From Antilocapra americana (taxonomy: Eukaryota > Chordata > Mammalia > Artiodactyla > Antilocapridae), in assembly GCA_007570785.1 (NCBI GenBank), contig ML664183.1, positions 16,189,412 to 16,253,411 of the forward strand: a DNA stretch of 64,000 bases. The letters are read 5' to 3'. Below the pieces are notes generated by a model, which was given only the letters and a program-made list of their open reading frames with translations, was not told the DNA's origin and ran no database searches. The number at the start of each line of letters is the position of its first letter. Position 1 is the stretch's first letter. Below, in pieces: positions 14,641 through 28,771 of the stretch. The position numbers were made by a program, and so were the translations under genes.

Positions 14641-15720
14641 ATAATCTTAAATGAAGCTGATCTTTGCATTGTGCTCAGTGTATAACAACCCAAACTGCCA
14701 GGTCAGTCCAAAATATACTTCACATTTTGGAATCAGTTGAGTTTACACCCCTACAATCTTATGATACAACCAGTTTTATTTAGTTTGCAACCAGACTTCC
14801 AAGGAAATTATCTGTAAGGGGAATGTCCAGTCAGGTATGCTTTAGAATAGGTTCAAATCTCTAAAGCCAACATTTAAATAGACCAGTTGTCCAGAGTGAG
14901 TGGTAAAGGGTAGGAGGAAATAGGCACATGTCACCGTGCTCTGTTCTCATTTATTGTTTTATGTGTTCACATTAAGCTTATTACAGAGAAAACTGTTTAT
15001 TGGCATTAATTTTACCTACTTCCTGTTTTCCCAATTAATGCTGTCTTCTTAGTAAATAAAATGTGATTTTTCTATTTTATTTATTTATTTGTTGTCATTG
15101 TAGTAGGAGTAGGAGAAATTCAAAAGAAAAAAATGACTCTATCATTTGTTTAAAGTTATTTATCTGATGCTGTGTTAGGCATTTAGCATACATCATTTCT
15201 AATTATGATATAGCCATTCATAGTAGTTATCATTATCCTCATTTACTAATGAGAAAAATGAGACTCAGACAAGTACATTGCTTATAATGGCTTAACTAGT
15301 AAGTAAGATGCCAGCACTCTCTTTAAGCTGACCCTGTTGTCATTTCCTTTTTAGGATCCCATGGAGGACAGTGAGAAGGCCTCAAACCTCTGATTTAACA
15401 TCTTTTCCTTCCTGGTTTTTCCCTTGCAGTTTGAGAGGATTCTCCCATCCCACCCTGGTTCAAGAGAACAGACTCATAGAGCCTTTCCCTTGGCCCCCTC
15501 TTTCACTGATTAGTCCCTGCCCCAGGGAAGGAAGGGGCTACCAAAGAGTCATGCCATTTTATTTCTTTATATGCACCCAGGAAGATCAGTCACATGATGG
15601 TTCCTTCTGTGGCATTTGGACAGTGATGAACCAAGTCCTTTTGCTTTTAAATAAGGCCCATGTTATTAAATCATTCATAAGAGGATGAATTTAGTTTCCA
15701 GGACAGGGTGAGCAGCTTTT
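14641..15720. other. RNLS intron 3 sequence with a short MIR/L2-type relic
   Basis: About 15170-15310 carries 'atcctcatttactaatgaga', a MIR/L2 hallmark. The remaining kilobase is unassigned. A 105-codon open frame at 15371-15688 shows no recognisable domain and is not called. Confidence 0.45.
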
Positions 15721-15724
15721 ATTT

Positions 15725-15912
15725 GGTTTGGCCTTGTGGCTCAGTTGGTAAAGAATCTGCCTGCAATGTGGGAAACCTGGGTTCTATCCCTGGGTTGGGA
15801 AGATCCCCTGGAGAAGAGAACAACTACCCACTCCAGTGTTCTGGCCTAGAGAATTCTGTGGACTGTATGGTCCATGGGTCACAAAGAGTCAGACACGACT
15901 GAGTGACTGTCA
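15725..15912 (+). mobile_element. Bov-tA SINE
   Basis: Head 'ggccttgtggctcagttggt', body 'actccagtgttctggcctag', end 'cacgactgagtgactgtcac'. TSD not clear. Confidence 0.85.
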
Positions 15913-16021
15913 CCTTTGTTTCACCATAGGAAGAACTATTGCTGTATTTATTTGTTTTTATTTTACCATCTGCTTCAAAAAGGAACATGAACTAACAGTT
16001 GAAAGTCAACATGGACAACCT

Positions 16022-16101
16022 ATTGGTTTGGCCAAAAAGTTCATTGGGATTTTCTGTAAGATGTCATGGAAAAGTCTCAACAAACTTTTTGGCCAACCAA
16101 A
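16022..16101. mobile_element. Mariner-type MITE (80-bp palindromic element)
   Basis: Two terminal inverted repeats of about 30 bp (outer part TTGGTTTGGCCAAAAAGTT; inverted copy CTTTTTGGCCAACCAA) flank a short loop 'tgtaagatgtcat'. This is the ruminant mariner-derived miniature element. It folds into one long hairpin. The ruminant miR-2284/miR-2285 families are, from what I recall, derived from the same element. Confidence 0.8.
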
Positions 16102-16470
16102 ATGATTTATTAGAAAAGATAATTTAATTTGCAGATGCTATCAGCTAGTGTCACTTCTTTCTGGCAATATTTAATTTTGCCATATTCTCCCTTTTTACTT
16201 TTATATTTATTTTCTTTCTAAAATTAATGTAAGGGAATTAAGCCTGGGCAGTTCTGTCTCAAAATGGCACCTAGGCAGGTGAACATGGCACTCATCCATA
16301 GCAGTGTCTTTCAGAGAGAAGGTCGAGGGTAATCTGGGAGTCTTGGTTAAGCACTCCACAGTGAACTTTAAGCAGTGCTTGTAGTTAGACACTGCTTATT
16401 GGTCCATTTCAGTAGTTCTGAGCTGAAACCTGTTTGTAGGAAATTATTGGAGAAAGATAAATTTAGATTC
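16102..16470. other. Unassigned intron sequence
   Basis: No gene or repeat recognised. Confidence 0.4.
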
Positions 16471-16483
16471 TCTAACATAGAGG

Positions 16484-16689
16484 GGCTTCCCTGGTGGCTC
16501 ACATGGTAAAGAATCTGCCTGCAATGCAGGACACCAGTTCTATCCCTTGGTCAGGAAGATACCCTGGAGAAGGAAAGGGAAACCCACTTCATTGTTGCCT
16601 AGATAATTCCATGGACAGAGGAGCCTTGTAGGCTACAGTACCTGGGGTCACAGAGGGTCGAAAATGATTAACACTTGTGACTAACATTT
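16484..16689 (+). mobile_element. Bov-tA SINE
   Basis: Full copy with a 13-bp TSD, TCTAACATAGAGG at 16471-16483 and TCTAACATGGAGG at 16690-16702 (one mismatch). Confidence 0.93.
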
Positions 16690-16891
16690 TCTAACATGGA
16701 GGAAGGCAGGGGATAGACATTGAATAAATGCATAACAGAAACATATTTGCCTTTGTTAAAATGGTTAAAATTTCTTTGAAGTTTGACATCTTTGTAGCTA
16801 TCTGCAAATTAAAAAAAAATTTATGAAATTTGTGCAGGTGAAACAGTGTTAAGTAAAATACATTGATCCTCGCCTTTGTTGATGTAGAGCA

Positions 16892-19384
16892 TCAGTTCAG
16901 TTCAGTTCAGTCGCTCAGTCGTGTTCGACTCTTTGCGACCCCATGAATCGCAGCATGCCAGGGCTCCCTGTCCATCACCAGCTCCTGGAGTTTACCCACA
17001 CTCATGTCCATCGAGTCGGTGATGCCATCCAGCCATCTCATCCTCTGTCGTCCCTTCTCCTCCTGCCCCCAATCTTTCCCAGCATCGGAGTCTTTTCCAA
17101 TGAGTCAACTCTTTGCATGAGGTGGCCAAAGTATTGGAGTTTCAGCTTCAACATCAGTCTTCCCAATGAACACCCAGGACTGAGCTCCCTTAGGATGAAC
17201 TGGTTGGATCTCCTTGCTGCCCAAGGGACTCTCAAGAGTCTTCTCCAACAGCACAGTTTAAAAGCATCAGTTCTTCGGTGCTCAGCTTTCTTCACCGTCC
17301 AACTCTCACATCCATACATGTGAGAAAAACCATAGCCTTGACTAGATGGACCTTTGTTGGCAAAGTAATGTCTCTGCTTTTAATATGCTATTTAGGTTGG
17401 TTATAATTTTCCTTCCAAGGAGTAAGCGTCTTTTAATTTCATGGCTGCAATCACCATCTGCAGTGATTTTAGAGCCCCAAAAAATAAAGTCTGACACTGT
17501 TTCCACTATTTCTCCTTCTATTTGCCATGAAGTAATGGGACCAGATGTCATAATCTTAGTTTTCTGAATGTTGAGCTTTAAGCCAACTTTTTCACTCACT
17601 CTCCCCTTTCACTTTCATCAAAAGGATTTTTAGTTCCTCTTCACTTTCTGCCATAAGGGTGGTGTCATCTGCATATCTGGGGTTATTGATATTTCTCCCA
17701 GCAGTCTTGATTCCAGCTTGTGCTTCCTCTACCCCAGCGTTTCTGATGATGTACTGTGCATATAAGTTAAATAAGCATGGTGACAATATACAGTCTTGAC
17801 ATAGTCCTTTTCCTATTTGGAACCAGTCTGTTGTTTCATGTCCAGCTCTAACTGTTGCTTCCTGACCTGCATACAGGTTTCTCAAGAGACAGGTCAGGTG
17901 GTCTGGTATTCCCATCTCTTTATGAATTTTCCACAGCTTATAGTAATCCATACAGTCAAAGGCTTTGGCATAGTCAATAAAGCAGAAATAGATGTTTTTC
18001 TGGAACTCTGTTTCTTTTTCGATGATCCAGTGAATGTTGGCAATTTGATCTCTGGTTCCTCTGCCTTTTCTAAAACCAGCTTGAACATCTGGAAGTTCAT
18101 GGTTCATGTATTGCTGAAGCCTGGCTTGGAGAATTTTGATCACTACTTTACTAGCGTGTGTGATGAGTGCAATTGTGCTGTAGTTTGAACATTCTTTGAC
18201 ATTGCCTTGATTCGGGGCTGGAATGAAAACTGACCTTTTACAGTCCTGTGGCCATTGCTGAGTTTTCCAAACTTGATGGCATATTGAGTGCAGCACTTTC
18301 ACAGCATCATCTTTTAGGATTTGAAATATCTCAACTGGAATTCCATCACCTCCACTAGCTTTGTTCGTAGTGATGCTTTCTAAGACCCACTTGACTTCAC
18401 ATTCCAAGATGTCTGGTGAGTGATCACACCATCATGATTCTCTGGGTTGTGAAGATCTTTTTTGTACAGTTCTTCTGTGTATTCTTTCCACCTCTTCTTA
18501 ATATCTTCTGCTTCTGTTAGGCCCATACAGTTTCTGTTCTTTAGTGTGCCCATCTTTGGATGAAATGTTCCCTTGGTATCTCTAATTTTCTTGAAGAGAT
18601 CTCTAGCCTTTCCTATTCTATTGTTTTCCTCTATTTCTTTGCATTGATAGCTGAGGAAGGCTTTCTTATCTCTCCTTGCTATTCTTTGAAACTCTGCATT
18701 CAGATGGGAATATCTTTCCTTTTCCCCTTTGCTTTTCACTTCTCTTCTTTTCACAGCTATTTGTAAGGCCTCCTCAGACAGCCATTTTGCTTTTTTGCAT
18801 TTCTTTTCCGTGGGGATGGTCTCAATCCCTGTCTCCTGTACAATGTCACGAACCTCCATTCATAGCTCATCAGGCACTCTGTCTATCAGATCTAGTCCCC
18901 TAAATCTCTTTCTCACTTCCACTGTATAATCATAAGGGATTTGATTTAGGTCATACCTGAATGGTCTAGTGGTTTTCCCTACTTTCTTCAATTTCAGTCT
19001 GAATTTGGCAATAAGGAGTTCATGATCTGATCCACAGTCAGCTCCTGGTCTTGTTTTTGCTGACTGTATAGAGCTTCTCCATCTTTGACTGCAAAGAATA
19101 TAATCAATCTGATTTTGGTGTTGACCATCTGGTGATGTCCATGTGTAGAGTCTTCTCTTGCGTTGCTGAAAGAGGGTGTTTGTATGACCAGTTCATTCTC
19201 TTGGCAGAACTCTATTAGCCTTTGCCCTGCTTCATTCTGTACTCCAAGGCCAAATTTTCGTGTTACTCCAGGTGTTTCCTGACTGCCTACTTTCGCATTC
19301 CACTCCTCTATAATGAAAAGGACATTCTTTTTGGGCGTTAGTTCTAAAAGGTCTTGTAGGTCTTCATAGAATTGTTTAACTTCG
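16892..19384 (-). mobile_element. BovB LINE, longest copy, 5'-truncated, antisense
   Basis: About 2.5 kb of BovB reading on the minus strand from within the endonuclease domain (near 19384) through reverse transcriptase to the 3' end. On the + strand it starts with the inverted pentamer tail '(cagtt)n' followed by 'cgctcagtcgtgttcgactc'. The 5' end stops inside endonuclease at E-V-K-Q-F-Y-E-D-L. No clean TSD found. Confidence 0.92.
17038..19384 (-). pseudogene. BovB ORF2 relic (endonuclease C-terminus, reverse transcriptase, C-terminal domain)
   Basis: Minus-strand reading: an APE-type endonuclease end (S-Q-E-T-P-G-V, near 19260), a linker open frame 18859-18380, then reverse transcriptase at 18407-17592 with G-R-G-T-R-D-Q-I, Y-F-C-F-I-D-Y-A-K-A-F-D-C, a G-L-C-Q-D-C-I-L-S-P box and an intact R-Y-A-D-D-T-T-L catalytic box near 17665-17685. 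A further frame, 17599-17342, continues past a stop, and the C-terminal zinc-finger-like block lies at 17319-17038. Several stops and frameshifts make it non-functional. The C-Q-D-C form replaces the C-Q-G-C seen in other copies here. Confidence 0.9.
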
Positions 19385-20160
19385 GAGGGAAAGACAAAAA
19401 CTCATTTCATGCACACAAAAATATATATAATAAATGTAATATTCATAATAAATGCTGAGAAGAAAAAGTGAGAGCATTATGAGTGAGCTGTAATAATAGT
19501 ACCTAAACTAACATGAGTCTGAGAAGAGTGAGAAAGGGAAGATCTGTCAGGAAGAGCATCTCTGAGGAACTGATGTTTTCATGGATACTTGAAAGGTGAG
19601 CAAAAGTGAACTAGGCCAAGAGCTGAGTGGTGAGAATTGCATGCAATGGGCTCATCAAGTTGAAACTATTCTCCAGTAGGAGGAAGATGGTGCATTTATA
19701 GAATGAAAAGGTCATTGTGACTGGAGGCTAGTAAATGAGGGAGAAAACAGAAAAAATGAGGTGAAGTTCAAGAGTAAGGCAGGGGCCTGATCATAAGGGG
19801 CTTTGTAAGCACTATTAAGATTTTATACTTAATCCTAAATACAATGAGAAACCTCTGAAAAATTATATGCAACACAGAGACATGGTGACATTTACTATGC
19901 TCAGACTGAAAAATTTTATGTAGTTTTCTGGCTGTTTAAAAATGATCTTCCAGAGCCTTATGTTTGGTTATGTGGTCCTTGCAAAAGTTATTAGTTTCTT
20001 TCACAAGGAAATGCCTCTTTCCCAGAAACTTGAATCATCACAATTGGAAAGGAAAACTTCCTGGTTAGAGCAGGTATACCACTGCCCCTAACTCTTGGAA
20101 AATACTGTTTTTGAGTGGCTTTGCCAATTGCAGTGTCAGATTTGGGTCTATTTATCTACC
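19385..20160 (+). repeat. Ancient L2-like interspersed repeat in part, rest unassigned
   Basis: About 19540-19870 has 'gaagagcatctctgaggaac' and 'ggggctttgtaagcactatt', a relic that recurs near 43850. Family assignment (L2-like) is tentative. Confidence 0.45.
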
Positions 20161-20161
20161 C

Positions 20162-20335
20162 CAGTGGTTCTCTTACTTTAATGTGCATAGTGATAAACCT
20201 GGAGGCTTCTTAAATGCAGACTATTAGGCCTGATCCCCAGATTCTGATTCAGGTCCGAGTTGGGACCTGAGAATCTGTGTTTCCAGCAAGTTCCAAGGTG
20301 CTTCTGGTCTTTGGTCCACACCTAGAGAACCACTG
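20162..20335. mobile_element. MER5A-type DNA transposon fossil
   Basis: Exact 12-bp terminal inverted repeats, CAGTGGTTCTCT at 20162-20173 and AGAGAACCACTG at 20324-20335, enclose 'cccagattctgattcagg' and 'gacctgagaatctgtgtt'. This is a non-autonomous hAT (Charlie) element of early placental age. Confidence 0.88.
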
Positions 20336-20976
20336 ATATTCATCTTGCAGAACACTTCAGGAGCACTGGGATATATGTCTAAGGCATTTGACTGGATATG
20401 AAGAATTTCTGTTAATAGTTGGTGTAGTTCAGTTCTCTTAACCACACCCTCCTAGTGACCACCAGAAACAAAACCAATGTAATGCTGTTTTCAAAGGAAA
20501 TGCTATGTAAAAACACAACTTAATAAAGTTTATAAAGTCAGTTGACTTATTTGAAGTCTGGACCAGGGCCAGGACTAGAGAGAGAGGCACGTGAGGCAAC
20601 TAAATCAGGGGAAAGACATCCTAAAATAACTGAAGAGAGGGAAGTGGAGCCACTCTGGTTGTAGTTAAGGGAATGGTGAGTGTGAGTTCAAAGTGCCAAT
20701 TATTTGCACCTTCCCTGAAGAGGGGCCTTAGAGAAACCCTCAGGCAAGTTGGAACGCTATTTACAAACCCTTGCTCTAATTCTTTGAACAGAATGACTCT
20801 AATTGCCTCAAAGAGATTGAGGGCATTGGTCCTTCTAACATGTTTGCATTTGATTTTTAAAATTTGTAATTACTATATTGTAGGGTTATTCAAGGAAATA
20901 TGAAAGATAAAAAGGTGTATGAGATCTAGAGAAGACCTGACACAAAGGAGCCCAAGAGTATTTGGGGACTGATAAC
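20336..20976. other. Unassigned intron sequence
   Basis: Unique-looking; no gene or repeat recognised. Confidence 0.4.
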
Positions 20977-20985
20977 ACATATCTA

Positions 20986-21203
20986 GGGCTTGCCAGGTGG
21001 CACTAGTGGTAAAAAGCCTGTCTGCCAATGCAAGAGATATAAGAGATGCAGTTTCCATCCCTGGGATGGGAAGATCCCCTGCAGGAGACCATTGCAGTCC
21101 ACTCCAGAATTCTTGCCTAGAGAATCCCATGGGCAGAGGAGCCTGGTAGGCTACAGTCCATAGCGTTGCTAAGAGTCAGACACAGCTGAAGCAACTTAGC
21201 AAG
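20986..21203 (+). mobile_element. Bov-tA SINE
   Basis: Copy of the variant with 'ggcactagtggtaaaaagcc' and a duplicated 'agagat' segment. TSD ACATATCTA at 20977-20985 and 21204-21212. Confidence 0.93.
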
Positions 21204-21212
21204 ACATATCTA

Positions 21213-24121
<2,909 letters not shown>

Positions 24122-24132
24122 TTATTTGATTC

Positions 24133-24350
24133 GGGCTTCTCTGGTAGCTCAGAGGGTAAAGCTTCTGCCTGCAATGCAGGAGACCCGGGTTCAATCCCTG
24201 GGTTGGGAAGATCCCGTGGAGAAGAAATGACAACCCACTCCAGTATTCTTGCCTAGAGAATCCATGGACAGAGGCGCCTGGTAGGCTACAGTCCACAGGG
24301 TTGCAAAGAGTTGGACATGACTGAGTGACTTCACTTTCTTTCTTTCACTT
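24133..24350 (+). mobile_element. Bov-tA SINE
   Basis: Full copy with a 'tcactttctttctttcactt' tail; exact 11-bp TSD TTATTTGATTC at 24122-24132 and 24351-24361. Confidence 0.95.
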
Positions 24351-24361
24351 TTATTTGATTC

Positions 24362-25489
24362 ATAATATATCTCCATTAAAATTATACTATTTAACTTAAA
24401 TTCTTTCTTTAGTGTCAATTTTATTTTATTTTGCTTTCACATCAACCTTGACTGATAAGTAAGATGTTCATTCTTTTCATTTGTCTGGTACATCCTTTTT
24501 ACTTTCAGCCTTTTGGAGATATTTATTTTAGAAGTACTTTTTTATTTGTTTATTTTTGAGTCAAGTAGTTTCATAAAGATATATCTTATTGTTAATAGCT
24601 TTGTGTCAGTTTTTCACAGATTGTGTTATTCATTTTTTATTTAAAGATTCAGCTTTTCCTTTATTTTTAGCTCAGTTTCCTTTTAATACTTAAATGGCGA
24701 TTTATCTTTATTCCATTTATTATGATCCTAGAGTATCTTAAAAAGTTCAGTACACAAGTATCTGCCATTAGTCTCAACTCAGTTTCAATTTTGGTCTTTC
24801 TGTTGTTTTTTACTTTCTGTTTCTAGCCTTCCTCTATGTCATCCATGTTGTTTCCAAATGTATTCCTTTTGCTCCCTTCCTTGAGATATTATTTCAAAGA
24901 GGTCATAGATTTCTTCACTGTTTCTAGGTCATTCATTGCCTGAGTATTTACTGAACTAATCTACTTCATAGAAAAATATTTTCTGATATGTCTTTTCCTC
25001 AACTTATTCGTTAGGGTCTGTTATGTTCTATTGTCTTCCTTTCCTCTGCATAGGTTTCTGTCTAATCATTATTCATCTTTAAATGAGGCCATTTCTGTCA
25101 ATTTGTCAAACAAAGTGTTGTCATGGAAGACCAGACATTTCGGTTAAAGTATGTTCCATAAATGTTGTAAATATCTATCTGTGAACTATTAAATGCTAGT
25201 GATCATTTTATTTACTAACATGGAAAGATTTTGAAATATTTTTAAGTTAAAAAGGATAAAAAAATGCATCACTTTTTCTTCTGTGTCTACCGAAAATAGT
25301 TTGATAGCATTGTTACTGCTTCAAGATGATTTTCATTTTCTTTATTATAATTTTTTGAAGAGTCATAACTTTAAAAATAAAGGTAGTTTACTCTTACTAT
25401 AAAAAGTGTAATGTTGACACCATTTTAAAAGTGTATCATGATGAAAAGGAAATAGATCTTTTTTTCCTTTTCTTTTTCAGTGGTAGGAT
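24362..25489. other. Unassigned T-rich sequence
   Basis: Possibly an old antisense LINE ('tctagccttcctctatgtca', 'tgcctgagtatttactgaac') but not named with confidence. No gene. Confidence 0.4.
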
Positions 25490-25500
25490 ATATAGGCTCT

Positions 25501-25730
25501 TTAGGGGTTCCCCAGGTGGCTCAGTGGTAAAGATCTGCCTGCCAATGTAGGAGATGCCAGAGAATTGAGTTCAGTCCCTGGGTTGCCAAGAAACCCTGGA
25601 GGAGAAAATGGCTATTTGCTCCAGTATTCTTGCCTTAAAAATCCCATGGACAGAGGAACCTGGTGGGCTATAGTCTATGTGGTCCTACAGTCCCTGGGGC
25701 CCCAAAGATTCAGATGTGATAAGAGTGAAC
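25501..25730 (+). mobile_element. Bov-tA SINE
   Basis: Exact 11-bp TSD ATATAGGCTCT at 25490-25500 and 25731-25741. Confidence 0.95.
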
Positions 25731-25818
25731 ATATAGGCTCTGTGTGATGAAAAAGTTTAAGAATGATTGAATTAGTACTTTTGACTGAGGGCAAGGATCT
25801 TTGGGGTGTTGTTCTAGC

Positions 25819-25855
25819 TCAGTTCAGAATTGGCCAGATCAGTTCAGAATTGGCC
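25819..25855. repeat. 20-bp tandem duplication
   Basis: TCAGTTCAGAATTGGCC occurs at 25819-25835 and again at 25839-25855, separated by AGA plus one base; effectively two copies of a 20-bp unit. Confidence 0.9.
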
Positions 25856-26089
25856 TTTGTGCAAATAAATATTCTGCGTTAACTTTGTTGTTATGAAATA
25901 ACCCACCCTAGCAGTAAAGGTTAAAAAGAATGTCCTAACATGACCCTTGAATACCTGTGGGTCTAAAACAAAGGGATTAAAAATATATGATTTTTCTTTA
26001 TGTTATAAATCTCAATAAGGACCTCAGTATGAGAAATTAGTGTCATCTCTCTGTTTTTGGAGAGCCTTAAACAGTGTTGGTTGCTTGTT

Positions 26090-27333
26090 CAGTCAGGTCA
26101 GTTCAGTCTCTCAGTCGTGTCTGACTCTGTGACTCCACGGACTGCAGCACAGCAGGCCTCCCTGTCAATCACCAACCCCTGGAGTTTACTTAAGCTCAGG
26201 TCCAGTGAGTCGGTGATACTAGCCAACCATCTCATCCTCTGTCATCCACTTCTCCTTCCCCCTTCAATCTTTCCCAGCATCAGGGTCTTTTCCAATGATA
26301 AAGTCATCCTCAATTTCTGTGAGACCTCCAATTACAAAACTATTTATTGCCATCTAGTGGACACAGTATATATTGCAGTTTACCTCCAAATTTTTTAACT
26401 CCAAGAACTGGGGGCTTCCCTGACATCAGGGTATTTTCCAGTGAGTCAACTCTTCGCATCAGGTGGCCAAAGTATTGGAGTTCAGCTTCAACATCAGTCG
26501 TTCCAGTGAACACCCAGGACTGATCTCCTTTAGGATGGACTGGTTGGATCTCCTTGCAGTTCAAGGGACTCTCAAGAGTCTTCTCCAACACCATAGTTCA
26601 AAAGCATCAATTCTTTGGCGCTCAGCTTTCTTTATAGTCCATCTCTCACATCCATACATGACTGCTGGAAAAACCATAGCCTTGACTAGGTGGACCTTTG
26701 TTGACAAAGTAATGTCTCTGCTTTTTAATATGCTGTCTAGGTTGGTCATAATTTTCCTTCCAAGGAATAAGCATCTTTTAGTTTCATGGCTGCAGTCACC
26801 ATCTGCAGTGATTTTGGAGCCCAAAAAAATGAAGTCTGACACTGTTTCCACTGTTTCCCCATCCATTTGCCATGAAGTGCTGGCACCAGATGCCATGATT
26901 TAGTTTTCTGAATGTTGAGCTTTAAGCCAACTTGTTCACTCTATTCTTTCACTTTCATCAAGAGGATCTTTAGTTCTTCTTCACTTTCTGCCATAAGGGT
27001 GGTGTCATCCACATATCTGAGGTTATTGATATTTCTCCCAGCAGTTTTGATTCCAGCTTGTGCTTCTTCCAGCCCAGCGTTTCTCATGATATACTCTGCA
27101 TATAAGTTAAATAAGCAGGGTGACAGGATATAGCCTTGATGTTCTCCTTTTCCTATTTGGAACAAGTCTGTTGTTCCATGTCCATTTCTAACTGTTTCTT
27201 CCTGACCTGCATACAGGTTTCTCAAGAGGCAGGTCAGGTGGTCAGATATTCCCATCTCTTTCAGAAATTTTCCACAGTTTATTGTGATCCACGTAGTCAA
27301 AGGCTTTGGCATAGTCGATAAGGCAAAAATAGA
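26090..27333 (-). mobile_element. BovB LINE 3' part, antisense, with a 125-bp insert
   Basis: Minus-strand BovB from the reverse transcriptase (M-P-K-P-L-T-T-W-I near 27312) through R-Y-V-D-D-T-T-L (catalytic box with Y-V-D-D, first Asp pair kept) to the 3' tail at about 26100. The element is interrupted at 26299-26423. Its left 5' end abuts a sense BovB at 27334. Confidence 0.88.
26299..26423. other. 125-bp foreign insert in BovB flanked by 21-bp near-identical repeats
   Basis: The BovB sequence at 26278-26298 is repeated at 26424-26444 with two mismatches, as expected for a target-site duplication. The insert has no A-tail and matches no family I know. It contains TTGCCATCTAGTGG at 26347-26360, which reads on the minus strand as a good CTCF core. 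Confidence 0.6.
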
Positions 27334-27801
27334 TGCTGGGAAAGATTGAAGGCAGGAGGAGAAGGGGAAGACAGGATAAGATGGTTGGATGGCATCACTG
27401 ACTCAATGGACATGCTGCTGCTGCTGCTGCTAAGTCACTTCAGTTGTGTCCGACTCTGTGCGACCCCACAGACGGCAGCCCACCAGGCCCCGCCATCTGT
27501 GGGATTCTCCAGGCAAGAACACTGGAGTGGGTTGCCATTTCCTTTTCCAATGCATGAAAGTGAAAAGTGAAAGTGAAGTTGCTCAGTTGTGTCCGACTCT
27601 TAGTGACCCCATGGACTGCAGCCTACCAGGCTCCTCCGTCCATGGGATTTTCCAGGCAAGAGTATTGGAGTGGGGTGCCACTGCCTTGTCCAATGGGTTT
27701 GGGTGAATTCTGGATGTTGGTGATGGACAGGGAGGCCTGGCGTACTGCGGTTCATTGGGTAGCAAAGAGTCAGACACGAATGAGTGACTGAAATGAACTG
27801 A
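27334..27801 (+). mobile_element. BovB LINE 3' end, sense, split by a SINE
   Basis: Pieces 27334-27412 (C-terminal G-R-R-R block) and 27692-27801 (to the ACTGA tail) form one 5'-truncated sense BovB interrupted by a Bov-A2. It joins head-to-head with the antisense copy to its left. Confidence 0.8.
27413..27691 (-). mobile_element. Bov-A2 SINE nested in BovB
   Basis: Antisense dimeric element starting with (CTG)n at 27413 and ending 'actgccttgtcc'. It splits the sense BovB 3' end; AATGG flanks both sides as a short possible TSD. Confidence 0.88.
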
Positions 27802-27866
27802 TGGCTCAGAGGGTATAGAATCTGCCAGCAGTGCAGGAGACACGGGATCCATCCCTGGGTTGAGAA
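27802..27866 (+). mobile_element. Bov-tA head fragment
   Basis: Only the tRNA-like 5' part ('tggctcagagggtatagaat' to 'ccctgggttgaga'), joined directly to the BovB tail. Confidence 0.7.
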
Positions 27867-28346
27867 CTATGAATAAGACTGAAATATAGGCTATATATAA
27901 AATTATCTGTAATATAATTCACAAAACTCCATTCACACAAGGAAATAAATTTAGGCGCATGATAATTAACTAACTTACCCAAAAGTTTATAGTAATTAGT
28001 GACAGAACTAAGGCTGTGCTATAGGTCTCACATTCGTGCAGACTACCAGCAGCCCTGTGTCTCTGGATTCCTTTGTTCTTGTCTTCTCATTCTCTCTGTC
28101 CCTCTTTCTCAGTCATGCTGTATAATCAGTATAGAACCATGTCTAACCTGAAAGACTTCCCTTTGGATTACAGCATGGTCTGGATTTTCCCTTATCTATT
28201 TCTCCCTTTCTCTATTTTCCTTTTTACAGGAAAAACAGAGTTAGTGTTTTTGGCAGTTAGTTATTACATTCTCCCTATTGGGAGAACAAGAAGCTTTATG
28301 CACGATATAGTGAACGTCCTGTGATTCATGATTTGCCATCTGGTTG
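27867..28346. other. Unassigned intron sequence
   Basis: Includes a pyrimidine-rich stretch near 28060-28115. No gene. Confidence 0.4.
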
Positions 28347-28474
28347 TGGAATGGCAACCCACTCCAGTGTTCTTGCCTGGAGAATTCCATGGACAGAGGG
28401 GCCTGGCCAACTACAGTCCATGGAGTCCCATAGAGTCGGACACAACTGAGTGACTAACACTTTCACTTTCACTA
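28347..28474 (+). mobile_element. Bov-tA SINE, 5'-truncated
   Basis: Body only: 'aatggcaacccactccagtg' to 'cacaactgagtgactaacac'. Confidence 0.85.
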
Positions 28475-28771
28475 TATAACTGTGCTACTCTCTATATATT
28501 AATATTATAGAGATTAACTCACTTGATCCTCACAATGGTTCTGATGACTATTATTTCCATTTCTGGTGGTGATGGTGAGATGTGAGCCTTAGTAGTGTGA
28601 GTTCAAGGCCCATACACGTAACCACTGTTAGACATGGTGTCTTAGACCTTCCTCTTACTGATTGTTTACTGTACTTGTGAATTCCCACAATATCCTGCTC
28701 ATTCTTGTTCACCATGTTTTCCAAACTTTCCTTAATGAACACTGTGAGTTAAAAAAAACTTAAGGGGCTGA

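Noticed and set aside
17592..18407. 271-codon reverse transcriptase open frame as a gene
   Set aside because: It is part of a BovB retrotransposon with stops on both sides and other copies across the window; not a host gene.
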